44,375 nt of DNA from Planctomycetaceae bacterium (GTDB lineage: Bacteria; Planctomycetota; Planctomycetia; Pirellulales; UBA1268): positions 1 to 44,375 of the forward strand of contig JAJTED010000039.1 in NCBI GenBank assembly GCA_021300535.1, read 5' to 3'. The notes beneath the pieces are model-generated. The model was not told the origin of the DNA and did no database searches. It was given only the letters and a program-made list of their open reading frames with translations. A program made the position numbers and the translations under genes. Of the stretch, positions 10,675 to 19,454 are shown one piece after another; within the stretch, counting starts at the first letter, position 1; each line of letters opens with the position of its first letter.

Positions 10675-11618
10675 CGGCCCGGCCGATCCTTGAACTGCGG
10701 GCGTCTGTCCGGAAGCGGATTCGCGACGTGTTTGACGGGCTCGGCTTCGTCGAGGTCGACACGCCGGTGCTCTCGCGCGAGGTGCTGCCGGAGGCGCACA
10801 TCGACCCGATCGCGGTGCCGCTCACCGGCGAGCCGACCCGCTTCCTCCAGGCCAGCCCCGAGGCCTTGATGAAGCGGCTGCTCGCGGCGGGGGCGGGGCC
10901 GATTTACCAGTTCGCCCGGTCGTTCCGCGCCGGCGAGCGCGGGCGGCAGCACGACGTGGAGTTCGTGCTCCTGGAGTGGTACGCGCCCCAGACGTCGCTC
11001 GCCGACGCGGCAGACCTCCTCGACCGGCTCTGCGGGGCGGCGTTGGGCACGCAGGGCATCGAGCGGGTGTCGTGCCGCGAGGCCTTTCTCGCGCACGCGG
11101 GCGTCGATCCGCTCGTGGCGCCGTTCGAGGAGATGCGCGCCGCGATCGGCCGGGCCGGGATCGCGGTGCCGGCGGCCTGGGAAGCGGCGGCGGCCGACCG
11201 CTGGGACAGGGCGTTCGAGATCCTGCTCGCGGAAGCCGTGCAGCCACGGCTGGGCCACGGCCGGCCGACGCTGCTCGAAGCCTGGCCGGTGTCGCAGGCG
11301 GCCTTCGCCCGCCTCGATCCCGACACGGGGCGCACGGCCCGGCGGTTCGAGCTGTTCGTGGGCGGCGTGGAACTCGCCAATGGCTGGGAGGAGGAGACGC
11401 GGCGTGAGGTCGTCGCCGCGCGAATCGCCGCGGCCAACGCCGCGCGTGTGGCCGACGGCCGGCCCGCGCTGCCTGAGCCCGCGCGGCTGCTGGCCGCTCA
11501 TGGCGCAGCGATGCCCGCCGGTGTGGGCGCCGCGCTGGGCTTCGACCGCCTTGTCATGCTCGCCGCCGGCGCCGCATCGATCGACGCGGTGCGGTGCTTT
11601 TCCTCGACCGACGCCTGA
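10671..11618 (+). CDS. epmA: EpmA-like lysyl-tRNA synthetase paralogue (EF-P lysyltransferase)
   Basis: 315 aa, matching EpmA/GenX/PoxA, a class II lysyl-tRNA synthetase catalytic core without the anticodon-binding domain. Motif 1 is FVEVDTPVLS, motif 2 is YQFARSFRAGERGRQHDVEF with LEWY, and motif 3 is GAALGFDRLVMLA. FELFVGGVELANGWEEET is the substrate-pocket block. In characterised bacteria EpmA attaches (R)-beta-lysine to elongation factor P, relieving ribosome stalling at polyproline; polyproline tracts do occur in this genome (WD40 protein at 18217-19389). No efp or epmB gene is in the window. The ATG overlaps the stop of the stress-protein gene (ATGA), so translation is coupled. Its end lies 3 bp from the stop of the convergent gene. 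Confidence 0.88.
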   Translation: MTARPILELRASVRKRIRDVFDGLGFVEVDTPVLSREVLPEAHIDPIAVPLTGEPTRFLQASPEALMKRLLAAGAGPIYQFARSFRAGERGRQHDVEFVLLEWYAPQTSLADAADLLDRLCGAALGTQGIERVSCREAFLAHAGVDPLVAPFEEMRAAIGRAGIAVPAAWEAAAADRWDRAFEILLAEAVQPRLGHGRPTLLEAWPVSQAAFARLDPDTGRTARRFELFVGGVELANGWEEETRREVVAARIAAANAARVADGRPALPEPARLLAAHGAAMPAGVGAALGFDRLVMLAAGAASIDAVRCFSSTDA

Positions 11619-11621
11619 CGG

Positions 11622-12290
11622 TCACCGCTCGAGCGTGAAGCCCGTCACCAGCCAGCGTTCGACGGATCCGCCCTGCCGCTGCGCATGGCCCGGCTCGACG
11701 ACCAGCCGCAGCGACAGCTCCGGCCGGCCGCAGGGGGCGAGCGAAGCGACGACGACCCAGCCCCCCTCGGTTTCGGCGGCCGGCTCGATCGCCCTCACCC
11801 GCGGCGGCTCCGCGCCGCAGGCCGCAAGTCCACGCACCGCGGCCAGCGCCGCAAAGGCGGCCTCCCGGTCATTGTCCGCCGCCGAAGCCGCCGCGGCTGG
11901 ATGGGCATGCGGCTCACCGCCGGGGAGCGATCGCGGCTCACACACGGCCATCGCGTCGGCGAGCCGGCCCGCGCGGACCGCGTCGATCCAATGCCGTGCC
12001 ACGGCTGCCGCCCGCCGCTCCAACAGCCAGCGCGACACGACCGCCGACGTCACCGCCTGCGCGCCGAAGCCGACGGCCAACGCCAGCCCCGCGACCGCCG
12101 CCCAGCCGCCCGCCTTCTTCGCGCCGGGCCGGTTGACGTCGGCCAGGGCAGCGACGGCCACGCCGATCGCCACGAGCGGAATCACCCAGCCGAGCGGGCT
12201 CACCAGCGCCGCAGCCGCCATCACGCCCGCCGCAAGCGCCGCCACCGCCAGCCGGCTCACCGGCCGGTAGTCGCCACCGGTCTCGTCCAT
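11622..12290 (-). CDS. Small membrane protein of unknown function
   Basis: 222 aa. Two or three hydrophobic segments lie at the N-terminus (about 12-30, 34-52 and 62-85), arranged like the DUF4190-type membrane domain (SPLGWVIPLVAIGVAVAALADVNRPG). A soluble C-terminal part follows (RHWIDAVRAGRLADAMAVCEP and onward), resembling small accumulation or stress domains but not assignable. It is the last gene of the leftward operon, 10 nt after the CvpA-like gene. No catalytic motif is visible. Function unknown. Confidence 0.75.
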   Translation of the reverse strand: MDETGGDYRPVSRLAVAALAAGVMAAAALVSPLGWVIPLVAIGVAVAALADVNRPGAKKAGGWAAVAGLALAVGFGAQAVTSAVVSRWLLERRAAAVARHWIDAVRAGRLADAMAVCEPRSLPGGEPHAHPAAAASAADNDREAAFAALAAVRGLAACGAEPPRVRAIEPAAETEGGWVVVASLAPCGRPELSLRLVVEPGHAQRQGGSVERWLVTGFTLER

Positions 12291-12300
12291 CGCAGCCTCG

Positions 12301-12888
12301 TTACCGGTTCACCCGCAGGCCGGGCTCGCCTTCGAGCCGCTGGCGGCGGTCGGCGTAGCGGATGATGAAATCGGCGTCCTTGTCGAAGGCCGAGCCCGGC
12401 ACCGCAAACGGCCCGGTGAGCGTCGCCCCGCGCACCCACGCCAGCCACTTTCGGTCGGGGGCGAGGCCGAAGAACATCCGCGCCTCGGGCGTCGGCTGCA
12501 CCACGTCGCGTGGCACGGGCGCCGTGTGGAGCGTCGCCGCCGTGAAGCAAATCATCACCCAGCCGACGAGGGCGGCGACGAGCGGACCGCCGAACAGCTC
12601 GACGGGCCGCCGCAGCTTGACCCGCGTCCGCGAGATCCGATCGGTCGCCTCCCGCAGGCCGAGCAGCAGCAGGCAGAACAGGCCCCACAGGGCGACGAAG
12701 TCGAGCAGGTAGGTGAAGCTCGGCAGCCGCGGTTCGAGGACCGCGACGAGCTTCTCGTACCAGGCCGTGGCCACGGTCGCCGCGAGGACGACATTCAGCA
12801 GCATCACGAGGGACGACCAGATGCCCTCCTTCCACAGCGCGGCCGTGACCGTCACGAACACCGCCAGCAGGATCAGCGTGAGGATCAT
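12301..12888 (-). CDS. CvpA-like inner-membrane protein
   Basis: 195 aa with four hydrophobic segments: MILTLILLAVFVTVTAALW, SLVMLLNVVLAATVATAWY, YLLDFVALWGLFCLLLLGL and LVAALVGWVMICFTAATLHT. The spacing and the glycine-poor helical pattern resemble CvpA (colicin V production) family proteins, and planctomycetes encode a longer version with a C-terminal soluble tail as seen here (DKDADFIIRYADRRQRLEGE). The ATG overlaps the stop of the GspE-like gene (ATGA), so it is translationally coupled to the pilus-type ATPases. The CvpA assignment is by pattern only and is less certain than the topology. Confidence 0.7.
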   Translation of the reverse strand: MILTLILLAVFVTVTAALWKEGIWSSLVMLLNVVLAATVATAWYEKLVAVLEPRLPSFTYLLDFVALWGLFCLLLLGLREATDRISRTRVKLRRPVELFGGPLVAALVGWVMICFTAATLHTAPVPRDVVQPTPEARMFFGLAPDRKWLAWVRGATLTGPFAVPGSAFDKDADFIIRYADRRQRLEGEPGLRVNR

Positions 12889-14702
12889 TTCGCCCGCGCC
12901 TCCGCCGTCTCGGGCCGGACCGTAGCCGCCGCGGAAAACACCCGCTGCATCTCCTCCAGCGACGTGACGCCCTCCACCACCAGCGCCATGCCGGCCTCCC
13001 GCATCGGCTGCATGCCGTCCTTGGTGGCGGCCTGCCGGAGGATCTTCGGTTCGGCCTTGGCCGCGATCGCCTGCCGAAAGGTCGAACCCGAGGCGAGCTC
13101 GAACACAGCCGTGCGGCCGAGGTAGCCTGTGCCGCGGCACAGCCGGCAGCCATGGGCCGAGGGCTTGCGGAGGTGGGGCAGCTTCTCGGCTGTCGTCTTC
13201 AGCCGCGCGAGAATCTCGCCCGGCGTGGGATACTCCTCGCGGCACTTCGGGCAGAGCTTGCGGACCAGACGCTGGGCGAGCGATCCCACCAGCGTGCGGG
13301 CCAGGTGGTCGGGCGGGACACCGCAGGCCTCGAGCCGGGCCACCGCGTCCACGGCGTCGGTGGCCTTCATGCTCACGATCACGAGTTTGTCGTCCGCGGC
13401 GAGCCGCACGAGCTCCACGGCCAGCGCCCGATCCCGCAGGTCGCGGGTCACGATGGCGCGGGGATACTCCCGCAGCACCGCCGTCAGCGCGTCGAGCGGC
13501 GTCTTCCCGGTACGGGCGTCGAACTTCACCGGCCTGACGTTCTGAATCTCCCGCGGCGGCAGCGCCGCGTCCTCCAGCGAAATGAAGTCGCGCAGCAGCC
13601 GGTCGGCCGACTGCACGACGACGTCGAACGTGGTCGTCAGCCCGGAGGCCGGCGGCGACGAGACCACGATCAGCCCCTTCTCCAGGGCGAGCAGCTCGCC
13701 GAGCCGGTCGGCGATCGCCGCCGGCATCCCCACGTCGGCGGGCGTCTTGAAGATCGCGGCCGGCGGCTCGATCTGCACCACCACCTGCTCCCCGCCGGAC
13801 GCGGCGCGGACGGCCAGCCGGCAGTTCCGCGGCTTGCCGTCGACCTGCAGCGCAAACGTGCCCGAGCGGCCGCCGCGGGCCTGCGGCAGGCCGGCCAGCG
13901 TGGCCAGCGTGTCGATGACCGCCAGCGCCGCCGCGCGGTCGGGCCGCGGCGCCTCGGGGAAGGTTTCCTTCTCCTTGCGGCTGCGCGGCGGCTTCCGCAC
14001 CCGCGGCTTCTCCCACACGCCGTCCACCTCGTGTCGCACCAGGATGCCCTGCGGGTCGGGCTCGATGAGCACCGTCGCCGCGCGGGCCACGACGGCCCCT
14101 TGCAGCAGCTTGATCGCCTCCTCGCATCCCGGCGTGGCGCCGGCCCGTTGCTCACGGTCGCCGTTCTCGGCGGCGTCGCGGCCGCCCGCCGCCGCGAGCT
14201 TCACGACGGGCAGCACCTCGGCCTCGTCGCGAGCCAGGCCCAGGTCGATGCCCAGGGGTGCGAGCAGGCCGGCGACCACGCGGCGGGCGTGCCCCGCCGT
14301 CAGGATCCGCTCCCCCTCGGCCACCTCCCGGTTGCGCAGCACCGCAAACCCCACCACCGGCCCGAGCCACGCCAGGAGCATGAGCACGAGCCCACCGAGC
14401 GCCGATGGAATCCACCAGGCCAGCAGGGCGGCGACCACGAAGGGCAGCGCCACCACGGTGCTCCACAGCGCCGGGCGGAACGTGTGCCTCCGGGTGTCGC
14501 GGTTGACCGCGTCGACCGTCGCCGCCCAGCCGAGCACGCACAGCCACCAGGCCACCAGCGGCACCACCGCCAGGCCGCCGCCCGGCCCGCGGGAGGCGAA
14601 CTCCACCGGCAGCGCCGCCGGCCAGCCGCCGTCGGCGCGGGCCACGGCCGCCGCCAGGGCGGGCGCGACCGCGGCGACCACGATCCGCACCGGCCGCCTC
14701 AT
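12885..14702 (-). CDS. Membrane-anchored GspE/PilB-like protein with degenerate ATP site
   Basis: 605 aa. The N-terminal 120 residues hold a signal-like segment and three or four membrane segments (VPLVAWWLCVLGWAATVDAV, VVALPFVVAALLAWWIP, LGGLVLMLLAWLGPVVGFAV). The rest follows GspE/PilB: an N2-like domain (RAATVLIEPDPQGILVRHEV) and a C-terminal ATPase fold with the tetracysteine zinc element LCPKC...GCRLCRGTGYLGR and FELASGSTFRQAI. The P-loop is VVSSPPASGLTTTFDVV, lacking the Walker A lysine, and the Walker B region is RAIVTRDLRD instead of a DEIRD-type motif. ATP hydrolysis is therefore doubtful. It is coupled by ATGA to the PilT-type gene upstream, which has an intact P-loop, so it may be a structural partner for it. 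Confidence 0.85.
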   Translation of the reverse strand: MRRPVRIVVAAVAPALAAAVARADGGWPAALPVEFASRGPGGGLAVVPLVAWWLCVLGWAATVDAVNRDTRRHTFRPALWSTVVALPFVVAALLAWWIPSALGGLVLMLLAWLGPVVGFAVLRNREVAEGERILTAGHARRVVAGLLAPLGIDLGLARDEAEVLPVVKLAAAGGRDAAENGDREQRAGATPGCEEAIKLLQGAVVARAATVLIEPDPQGILVRHEVDGVWEKPRVRKPPRSRKEKETFPEAPRPDRAAALAVIDTLATLAGLPQARGGRSGTFALQVDGKPRNCRLAVRAASGGEQVVVQIEPPAAIFKTPADVGMPAAIADRLGELLALEKGLIVVSSPPASGLTTTFDVVVQSADRLLRDFISLEDAALPPREIQNVRPVKFDARTGKTPLDALTAVLREYPRAIVTRDLRDRALAVELVRLAADDKLVIVSMKATDAVDAVARLEACGVPPDHLARTLVGSLAQRLVRKLCPKCREEYPTPGEILARLKTTAEKLPHLRKPSAHGCRLCRGTGYLGRTAVFELASGSTFRQAIAAKAEPKILRQAATKDGMQPMREAGMALVVEGVTSLEEMQRVFSAAATVRPETAEARAK

Positions 14703-15856
14703 CCTCCCATCACTCCGATGCCCTTCAATGCCATCTCCAGCGCCTCGCGGCTGGGCGCGATCTCGAGGGCCGCGTTGCGGTCGATCAGCCCCTGGTCGAC
14801 GAGGCTCTTGAGGCTCATCGTGAAGTCCTGCATGCCGTCCCGAAACGACTTCTTGATATGGTCGGCCAGCTGGTGGTCGAGCCCCTCGAGCACGTACTTC
14901 TTCACGAGCACGTCGAAAAACATCAGCTCGACGATGGGCACCCGGCTCACGCCGGGCTTGATCGACTTGAGCAGCTTCTGGGCGACGATGCCCTTCATGT
15001 TGAAGGCGATGGCGCTGCGGATCGCGGCATGCTCCTCCTGCGGAAACAGGTCGAGAATGCGGGTCACCGTGCTCGGGGCGTTGGCCGCATGGATCGTGCC
15101 GAAGACGAGATGCCCCGTCTCGGCGGCGTGGATCGCCGTCTTGAAGGTCTCCACGTCGCGCATCTCGCCGACCACGATGATGTCGGGATCCTCGCGAACG
15201 GCGTGCTTCATCCCGATCTCGAAGTTCCGCACGTCGGTGCCGATCTCCCGCTGATTGATCAGGCACTTGTCGTCCGTGTAGACGAACTCGATCGGATCCT
15301 CGAGCGTGAGGATGTGCTTGCGGTAGTTTTGGTTGATGTAGTTGAGCATCGAGCCGATCGTCGTGCTCTTGCCGGAGCCCGTCACGCCGGCGAGCAGCAC
15401 GAGCCCCTGGTCGAGCTGGCAGAGCCGTTCGATCGCCGGCGGCAGGAAGAGCCCCTTGAAATCGGGAATCGTGTTGTTGACGCGGCGGGCCACGAGGCCG
15501 AGCGACCCCTGCTGGTAGAGCAGGTTCACGCGAAACCGCCACTTCACGCCGTCGACGACGGCGGAATGCGCGAAGTCGGCGCCGCCGTCGTGCTCGAGGA
15601 TCTTCCGCTGCCGGTCATCGAGCATCGGCAGGCAGAGCCGTTCCATCTGCTCGTCGTCGAGCTTCGGGGCCTTGAGCGGCTGCAGCGCGCCCTTCACCCG
15701 CATGAACGGTGGCTGACCAACCTTGAGGTGCAGGTCACTGCCTTGCAGCCTGACGAGCGCCTCGAACAGGCGGTCGATCTCGAGCGGCGTTCGGGGGCCT
15801 TGGGCGGACCGCACACCGGAGGCCGCCTCGGTGGTGGGTGATTCGCTGGTGGCCAT
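14699..15856 (-). CDS. pilT: PilT/PilU-type secretion ATPase
   Basis: 385 aa. All PilT features are present: an N-terminal PAS-like domain (GSDLHLKVGQPPFMRVKG), Walker A GVTGSGKST (157-165), the Asp box LTLEDPIEFVY, Walker B DPDIIVVGEMRD, the His box GHLVFGTIHAANAPST, and RVPIVELMFFDVLVKKYV downstream. PilT ATPases power retraction of type IV pili; planctomycetes use type IV-like systems for motility, adhesion and possibly uptake. The AIRAGK motif of canonical PilT is replaced near the C-terminus (LDHQLADHIKKSFRDGMQDF), so assignment to PilT rather than PilU or a planctomycete subgroup is open. The start ATG is 61 nt after the hisF stop and the gene is coupled by ATGA to the GspE-like gene. 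Confidence 0.9.
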   Translation of the reverse strand: MATSESPTTEAASGVRSAQGPRTPLEIDRLFEALVRLQGSDLHLKVGQPPFMRVKGALQPLKAPKLDDEQMERLCLPMLDDRQRKILEHDGGADFAHSAVVDGVKWRFRVNLLYQQGSLGLVARRVNNTIPDFKGLFLPPAIERLCQLDQGLVLLAGVTGSGKSTTIGSMLNYINQNYRKHILTLEDPIEFVYTDDKCLINQREIGTDVRNFEIGMKHAVREDPDIIVVGEMRDVETFKTAIHAAETGHLVFGTIHAANAPSTVTRILDLFPQEEHAAIRSAIAFNMKGIVAQKLLKSIKPGVSRVPIVELMFFDVLVKKYVLEGLDHQLADHIKKSFRDGMQDFTMSLKSLVDQGLIDRNAALEIAPSREALEMALKGIGVMGG

Positions 15857-15917
15857 CGTGCGGGGGGCGTGCAGGCGGAGAGTCGGAAAAAGGCGGCGTG
15901 GGAGCGGACTGCGTGGA

Positions 15918-16697
15918 TCAGCCGCCGGCGGGACGGACGGGAATCCCCCGGCGGGCGAACTCCTCCTTGACCGCCCGGATCGTACACTCTCCGAAGTGGA
16001 AGATGCCAGCGGCCAGCGCCGCGTCGGCACCCCCGATGGTGACTGCGTCGGCGAGGTGCCCGGGGCCGCCGGCGCCGCCGCTGGCCACGACCGGAATCCC
16101 CACCGCACGGCTCACCGCCGCCGTGATCTCGAGGTCGTACCCGTCCCGGGTGCCATCGCGATCCATGCACGTGAGCACGATCTCGCCGGCGCCGAGCTCC
16201 TCCACCCGGCGGGCCCAGGCCACGGCGTCGAGTCCCGTCGGCACGCGGCCGCCGTTGATGAACACCTCCCACACCTCGCGGCCGTCACGGGCGACCCGCT
16301 TGGGGTCGATGTTCACCACCGTCGCGCAGCTGCCGAGCCGGTCGGCGACGGCGGTGACGAGTTCCGGCGTGCGAACCGCCGCCGAGTTGATGCTCACCTT
16401 CTCGGCGCCCGCCTGCACGAGCCGCGCGGCGTCGTCGAGCGTGGCGATCCCACCGCCGACGGTGAACGGCATGTAGATCGTCTCGGCGACCCGGCGAACG
16501 ACGTCGAGCATGATCGCCCGCCCCTCGTGGCTGGCGGTGATGTCGAGGAACACGAGCTCGTCGGCCCCCTCGGCCTCGTAGCGGGCGGCGACCGCCACCG
16601 GATCGCCGGCATCGACGAGGTCGAGGAACTTCGTCCCCTTCACGACCCGGCCCCGCTCCACGTCGAGGCAGGGGATGACCCGTCTGGCGAGCGTCAT
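15918..16697 (-). CDS. hisF: Imidazole glycerol phosphate synthase cyclase subunit
   Basis: 259 aa, normal length. The (beta-alpha)8 barrel markers are [19 protein letters not shown] (catalytic Asp12), [25 protein letters not shown] (first phosphate site), [19 protein letters not shown] (second catalytic Asp), [17 protein letters not shown] and [14 protein letters not shown]. HisF uses ammonia from the HisH glutaminase to form IGP and AICAR in histidine synthesis. No hisH or other his gene is in the window; instead hisF is coupled to thiG (ATGA overlap at 16694-16697). The appearance of a thi-his-pil operon is therefore by position only. Confidence 0.96.
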   Translation of the reverse strand: MTLARRVIPCLDVERGRVVKGTKFLDLVDAGDPVAVAARYEAEGADELVFLDITASHEGRAIMLDVVRRVAETIYMPFTVGGGIATLDDAARLVQAGAEKVSINSAAVRTPELVTAVADRLGSCATVVNIDPKRVARDGREVWEVFINGGRVPTGLDAVAWARRVEELGAGEIVLTCMDRDGTRDGYDLEITAAVSRAVGIPVVASGGAGGPGHLADAVTIGGADAALAAGIFHFGECTIRAVKEEFARRGIPVRPAGG

Positions 16698-17478
16698 CCC
16701 GGCCGCCTCGTGCCGCCGATCGTGCCCTCGTCGGGACTCGAGGCCGTGGCGTAGAGCCGGCGCGGAATCCGGCCGGCGAGAAAGGCCTGCCGCCCCGCGA
16801 TGCAGGCCGCCCGCATCGCCGCGGCCATCCGCAACGGGTCGGCAGCATGGGCGATCGCCGTGTTGAGCAGCACGCCATCGACACCGAGTTCCATGGCGGC
16901 GGCCACGTCGCTGGCGGTGCCCACACCGGCGTCCACGATCACCGGATAGTCCGGATCGTCGCCCTTGAGATACTCCATGCAGATCCGCAGGTTGTTGGCA
17001 TTGAGGATTCCCTGCCCGGAGCCGATCGGACTGCCGGCGGGCATCACGCTGGCGGCCCCAAGGGCCTTGAGCCGCTTCGCCACCACGGGATCGTCGCTGG
17101 TGTAGACGAGCACCATGAAGCCGTCGTTGACCAGGCGCTCCGTCGCCGCCAGCGTGCCGACGGGATCGGGCAGGAGGGTCTTCTGGTCGCCGAGCACCTC
17201 GAGCTTCACCCACTCGGCCCCCGGGTTGCCGAGGTCGCGGAGGAGCTCGCGGCCGAGGCGGGCCACGCGGACGGCGTCGTCGGCCGTATAGCAGCCGGCC
17301 GTATTGGGCAGCAGCGTGTAGCGGGCGGCGTCGAGGTGATCGAGAATGTTCTCGCCGGCGGCGTTCACGAGCCGCTCGCGGCGCACCGCCACGGTCACGC
17401 AGTCGGCCCCGGAGATCTCCAGTCGGCACACGCCTCGGCCGCAGCATCCGTCCGCATCGAGTCCTGCACCTCTGCCAT
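16694..17478 (-). pseudogene. thiG: Thiazole synthase ThiG with N-terminal internal deletion and frameshift
   Basis: A GGGAG ribosome site precedes ATG 17478, which opens [16 protein letters not shown]. After about 17430 the ThiG sequence continues in another frame: [37 protein letters not shown] (Schiff-base Lys), [34 protein letters not shown] and [12 protein letters not shown], ending at 16694. ThiG normally has some 25-35 residues before this point (the ...GRxFxSRLxxGTGKY... first strand and loop), and these are missing. A GTG at 17431 could restart translation, but the barrel would lack its first strand. ThiG makes the thiazole phosphate of thiamine with ThiS thiocarboxylate. Either a real deletion or an assembly join. 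Confidence 0.85.
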
Positions 17479-17500
17479 CGCTGCCTCGCTCCCGCTGTCG

Positions 17501-17770
17501 TCAGCCACCGCCCACGAGCGTGACGATCTCCACTCGATCATCTGCGGCCAGCATACAGCCTGGCAGATCCGCCCGCGGCACCACCGCCTCGTTGACCTCC
17601 ACCGCCAGGGGCCGGCCTGCGAAACCGAGCGCCGCGACCACATCGTGCGCGGTCGCGCCACGGGCCACGCGATGCGGCTCGCCGTTGACCGTGACCGTGA
17701 TCGTCTCCGCCGCGCCGTCCGGCGCGAGGGTCTTGACGGCGGTTTCCCGCCGCGGGCCGGGGCCCGTCAC
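17501..17770 (-). CDS. thiS: Sulfur carrier protein ThiS
   Basis: 89 aa from a GTG start whose last bases overlap the upstream stop (GTGA, 17767-17770). The ubiquitin-like fold is recognisable ([53 protein letters not shown]), and the protein ends in the essential Gly-Gly that is adenylated and thiocarboxylated by ThiF. The N-terminal ~17 residues upstream of TITVTVNG are longer than usual, so an internal start is possible. It donates sulfur to ThiG, which is the next gene. Confidence 0.9.
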   Translation of the reverse strand: MTGPGPRRETAVKTLAPDGAAETITVTVNGEPHRVARGATAHDVVAALGFAGRPLAVEVNEAVVPRADLPGCMLAADDRVEIVTLVGGG

Positions 17771-18168
17771 GGCGCCTTGTCGCCGCCGCCGCGAGGCCGG
17801 ACGACATCGAGGAGCATCAGTGGATTCACGCCTGCACCTCCGCCCGTGGCGGCCGAGGTCGTCCACGGCACGCCGTACGCCGCCGTCACGCCCGTGCTCA
17901 CGTCGGTGACGTAGAGCACCGACTCGCCGGACACGTCGCCGGTTTCAAAGTCGAGCATGAACAGCCCATCCATGCCATCGCCCACGGGCGTGGTGCAGAC
18001 TGCGAACGAGTCCTCGACGGCCGCCGCCGCCGCGTGGGCCCGCAGCGGCTCACCCCGCAGCCAGCCGCCGACGGCCAGGCCGAGGCCGACCGCCACCACG
18101 GCGAGAAGGGCCATGAAGCCGTACGGAACCCGCGTCTGTTCGCAATCGCTCTGCCGGACATCGGTCAT
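17767..18168 (-). CDS. Membrane-anchored planctomycete protein, probably internally shortened
   Basis: 133 aa. AGGAG lies upstream of the ATG. A single membrane anchor (YGFMALLAVVAVGLGLAVGG, 16-35) precedes an extracytoplasmic part with CTTPVGDGMDGLFMLDFETG, then SVLYVTDVSTGVTAAYGVPW. I recognise these as the two ends of a planctomycete family in which a DFETGD segment is followed by some 40-50 residues before the LYVTD..TG...YG.P segment; here they are joined directly at residue ~81 (near 17925), in frame. Function unknown. The gene lies between the WD40 gene (48-nt gap) and thiS (GTGA overlap). Confidence 0.7.
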   Translation of the reverse strand: MTDVRQSDCEQTRVPYGFMALLAVVAVGLGLAVGGWLRGEPLRAHAAAAAVEDSFAVCTTPVGDGMDGLFMLDFETGDVSGESVLYVTDVSTGVTAAYGVPWTTSAATGGGAGVNPLMLLDVVRPRGGGDKAP

Positions 18169-18216
18169 CGGATCACTCCTGAAGGAGAAACAAGGAAGAC
18201 GAAGGCAAGGATGCGG

Positions 18217-19389
18217 TCACGGCTTCTGGCCATTGGGGGCGGCCGCCGGCGGCGGCGCGACTGCCTCCGCCTTGGGGGGAGCGTCAGCCTTCGGCTTGTC
18301 AGACTCGGGAGCCGCCGGCTTTTCGGGGTCCGCGGCCGACGGCGGTGGTGGGGGCGGCGGGGGCAACAACTTCGCCGCCGGAGTGGGCACGCGGCTACAG
18401 CCGGCGCGCGTGCCGACGAAGATCGTCTTGCCGTCGGGCGCGAAGGCGACGGTCCACACGCTCGACTTCTGCAACTCAGGCCCCTCCTGCTCGCCCTTCG
18501 CGACGACGTCCCACAGCTTCACCGCGCCGTCGAGACTGCCGCTGGCCAGCCGCGTGCCGTCGGGCGCGAAGGCCACGCTCGTCACCCAGTCCTTGTGGCC
18601 CGTCAGCGTGGCGAACTCCTTGAAGTCGGACGTCGTCCACAGCCGGATCGTGCGATCGGCTCCGACCGTCGCCAGCCGCCCGCCGTCGGGCGAATAGGCC
18701 ACCGCCCAGATGCTGTCGCCGTGCCCCTCGAGTTTGCCCTTCTCCGCGCCGCTGGCCGGATCCCAAAGCTTCACAAGCTTGTCACTGCCGCCGCTGGCGA
18801 GCGTGGCCCCGTCTGCCGAGAAGGCCACCGCCGTCGCCGCGCCGGTATGGGCCGCGATCGCCTTGAGCTCCGTGCCCATGGCCGTGTCCCAGATCACGAC
18901 GGTACCGTCCTCACCGGCCGTCGCCAGCCGCGCACCGTCTGGTGAAAAGTCGAGCGACCGCACCCAGCCCTTGTGCTTCTTGATATCGTGCTTGAGCGCG
19001 CGGGCAGGCAAGTCCCAGAGCTTCACGACCCCGTCGTAGCCCGCGGTCGCCGCCAGCATGCCGTCCCGCGACACGCGGACCGCCCAGACGGCTGTGCCGT
19101 GACCGGCAAGATCGCCCACGCGGCCGCCGTCGGCCGCCCGCCACACCACCACGTCACCCGGCCGATAGAGCAGGCTCTCACCGCCGACGGTGACGAGCTG
19201 CTGGCCGTCGCGGGTGAAGTCGGCGGCGATCACCCAGCGCTTGAAGTCGCCGAGGCTCGTGGCCGGCACGGCAGCCGGAGCCGCCGCGGGCGGCGGATCG
19301 GCCGCCAGGCCGGCCCCGGCGGTCAGCAACGCGGCGCCCAGCGCCACCGACAAGTCAACTGCACGAAACCCTCGCCCTGCCGCACGCAT
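18217..19389 (-). CDS. Secreted WD40-repeat protein with polyproline tail
   Basis: 390 aa. The start ATG has GGAG nine nt upstream. A signal peptide (ends GAGLAADPPP) is followed by about seven WD40 blades from residue 45 to 330, each with the (S/A)PDG.xLA(T/S)xG..Dxxx(K/R)LWD pattern, e.g. LDFSPDGARLATAGEDGTVV and VAFAPDGTRLASGSLDGAVK. The tail (about 335-390) is PAAKLLPPPPPPPPSAADPE followed by Pro/Ala/Lys-rich sequence. Beta-propellers of this sort are protein-interaction platforms; the partner is unknown. The eight-proline run is a typical EF-P-dependent stall site, and an epmA-like gene is in the window. First gene of the leftward operon, sharing a divergent promoter with the sugar operon. 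Confidence 0.88.
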   Translation of the reverse strand: MRAAGRGFRAVDLSVALGAALLTAGAGLAADPPPAAAPAAVPATSLGDFKRWVIAADFTRDGQQLVTVGGESLLYRPGDVVVWRAADGGRVGDLAGHGTAVWAVRVSRDGMLAATAGYDGVVKLWDLPARALKHDIKKHKGWVRSLDFSPDGARLATAGEDGTVVIWDTAMGTELKAIAAHTGAATAVAFSADGATLASGGSDKLVKLWDPASGAEKGKLEGHGDSIWAVAYSPDGGRLATVGADRTIRLWTTSDFKEFATLTGHKDWVTSVAFAPDGTRLASGSLDGAVKLWDVVAKGEQEGPELQKSSVWTVAFAPDGKTIFVGTRAGCSRVPTPAAKLLPPPPPPPPSAADPEKPAAPESDKPKADAPPKAEAVAPPPAAAPNGQKP

Positions 19390-19454
19390 CGTGAATCTCC
19401 AGGGATTTTGCCGCGCTGGGCCGCTGTGTGCATGGCCTGCCGCCGGACCGCTTC

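Noticed and set aside
11680-17914. Long open frames on the plus strand opposite the thi-his-pil operon
   Set aside because: They are antisense shadows produced by high GC at third codon positions; the minus-strand genes have family motifs, ribosome sites and ATGA couplings.
18340-18366. GC-rich simple repeat as a regulatory element
   Set aside because: It is the proline tract of the WD40 protein in coding sequence.
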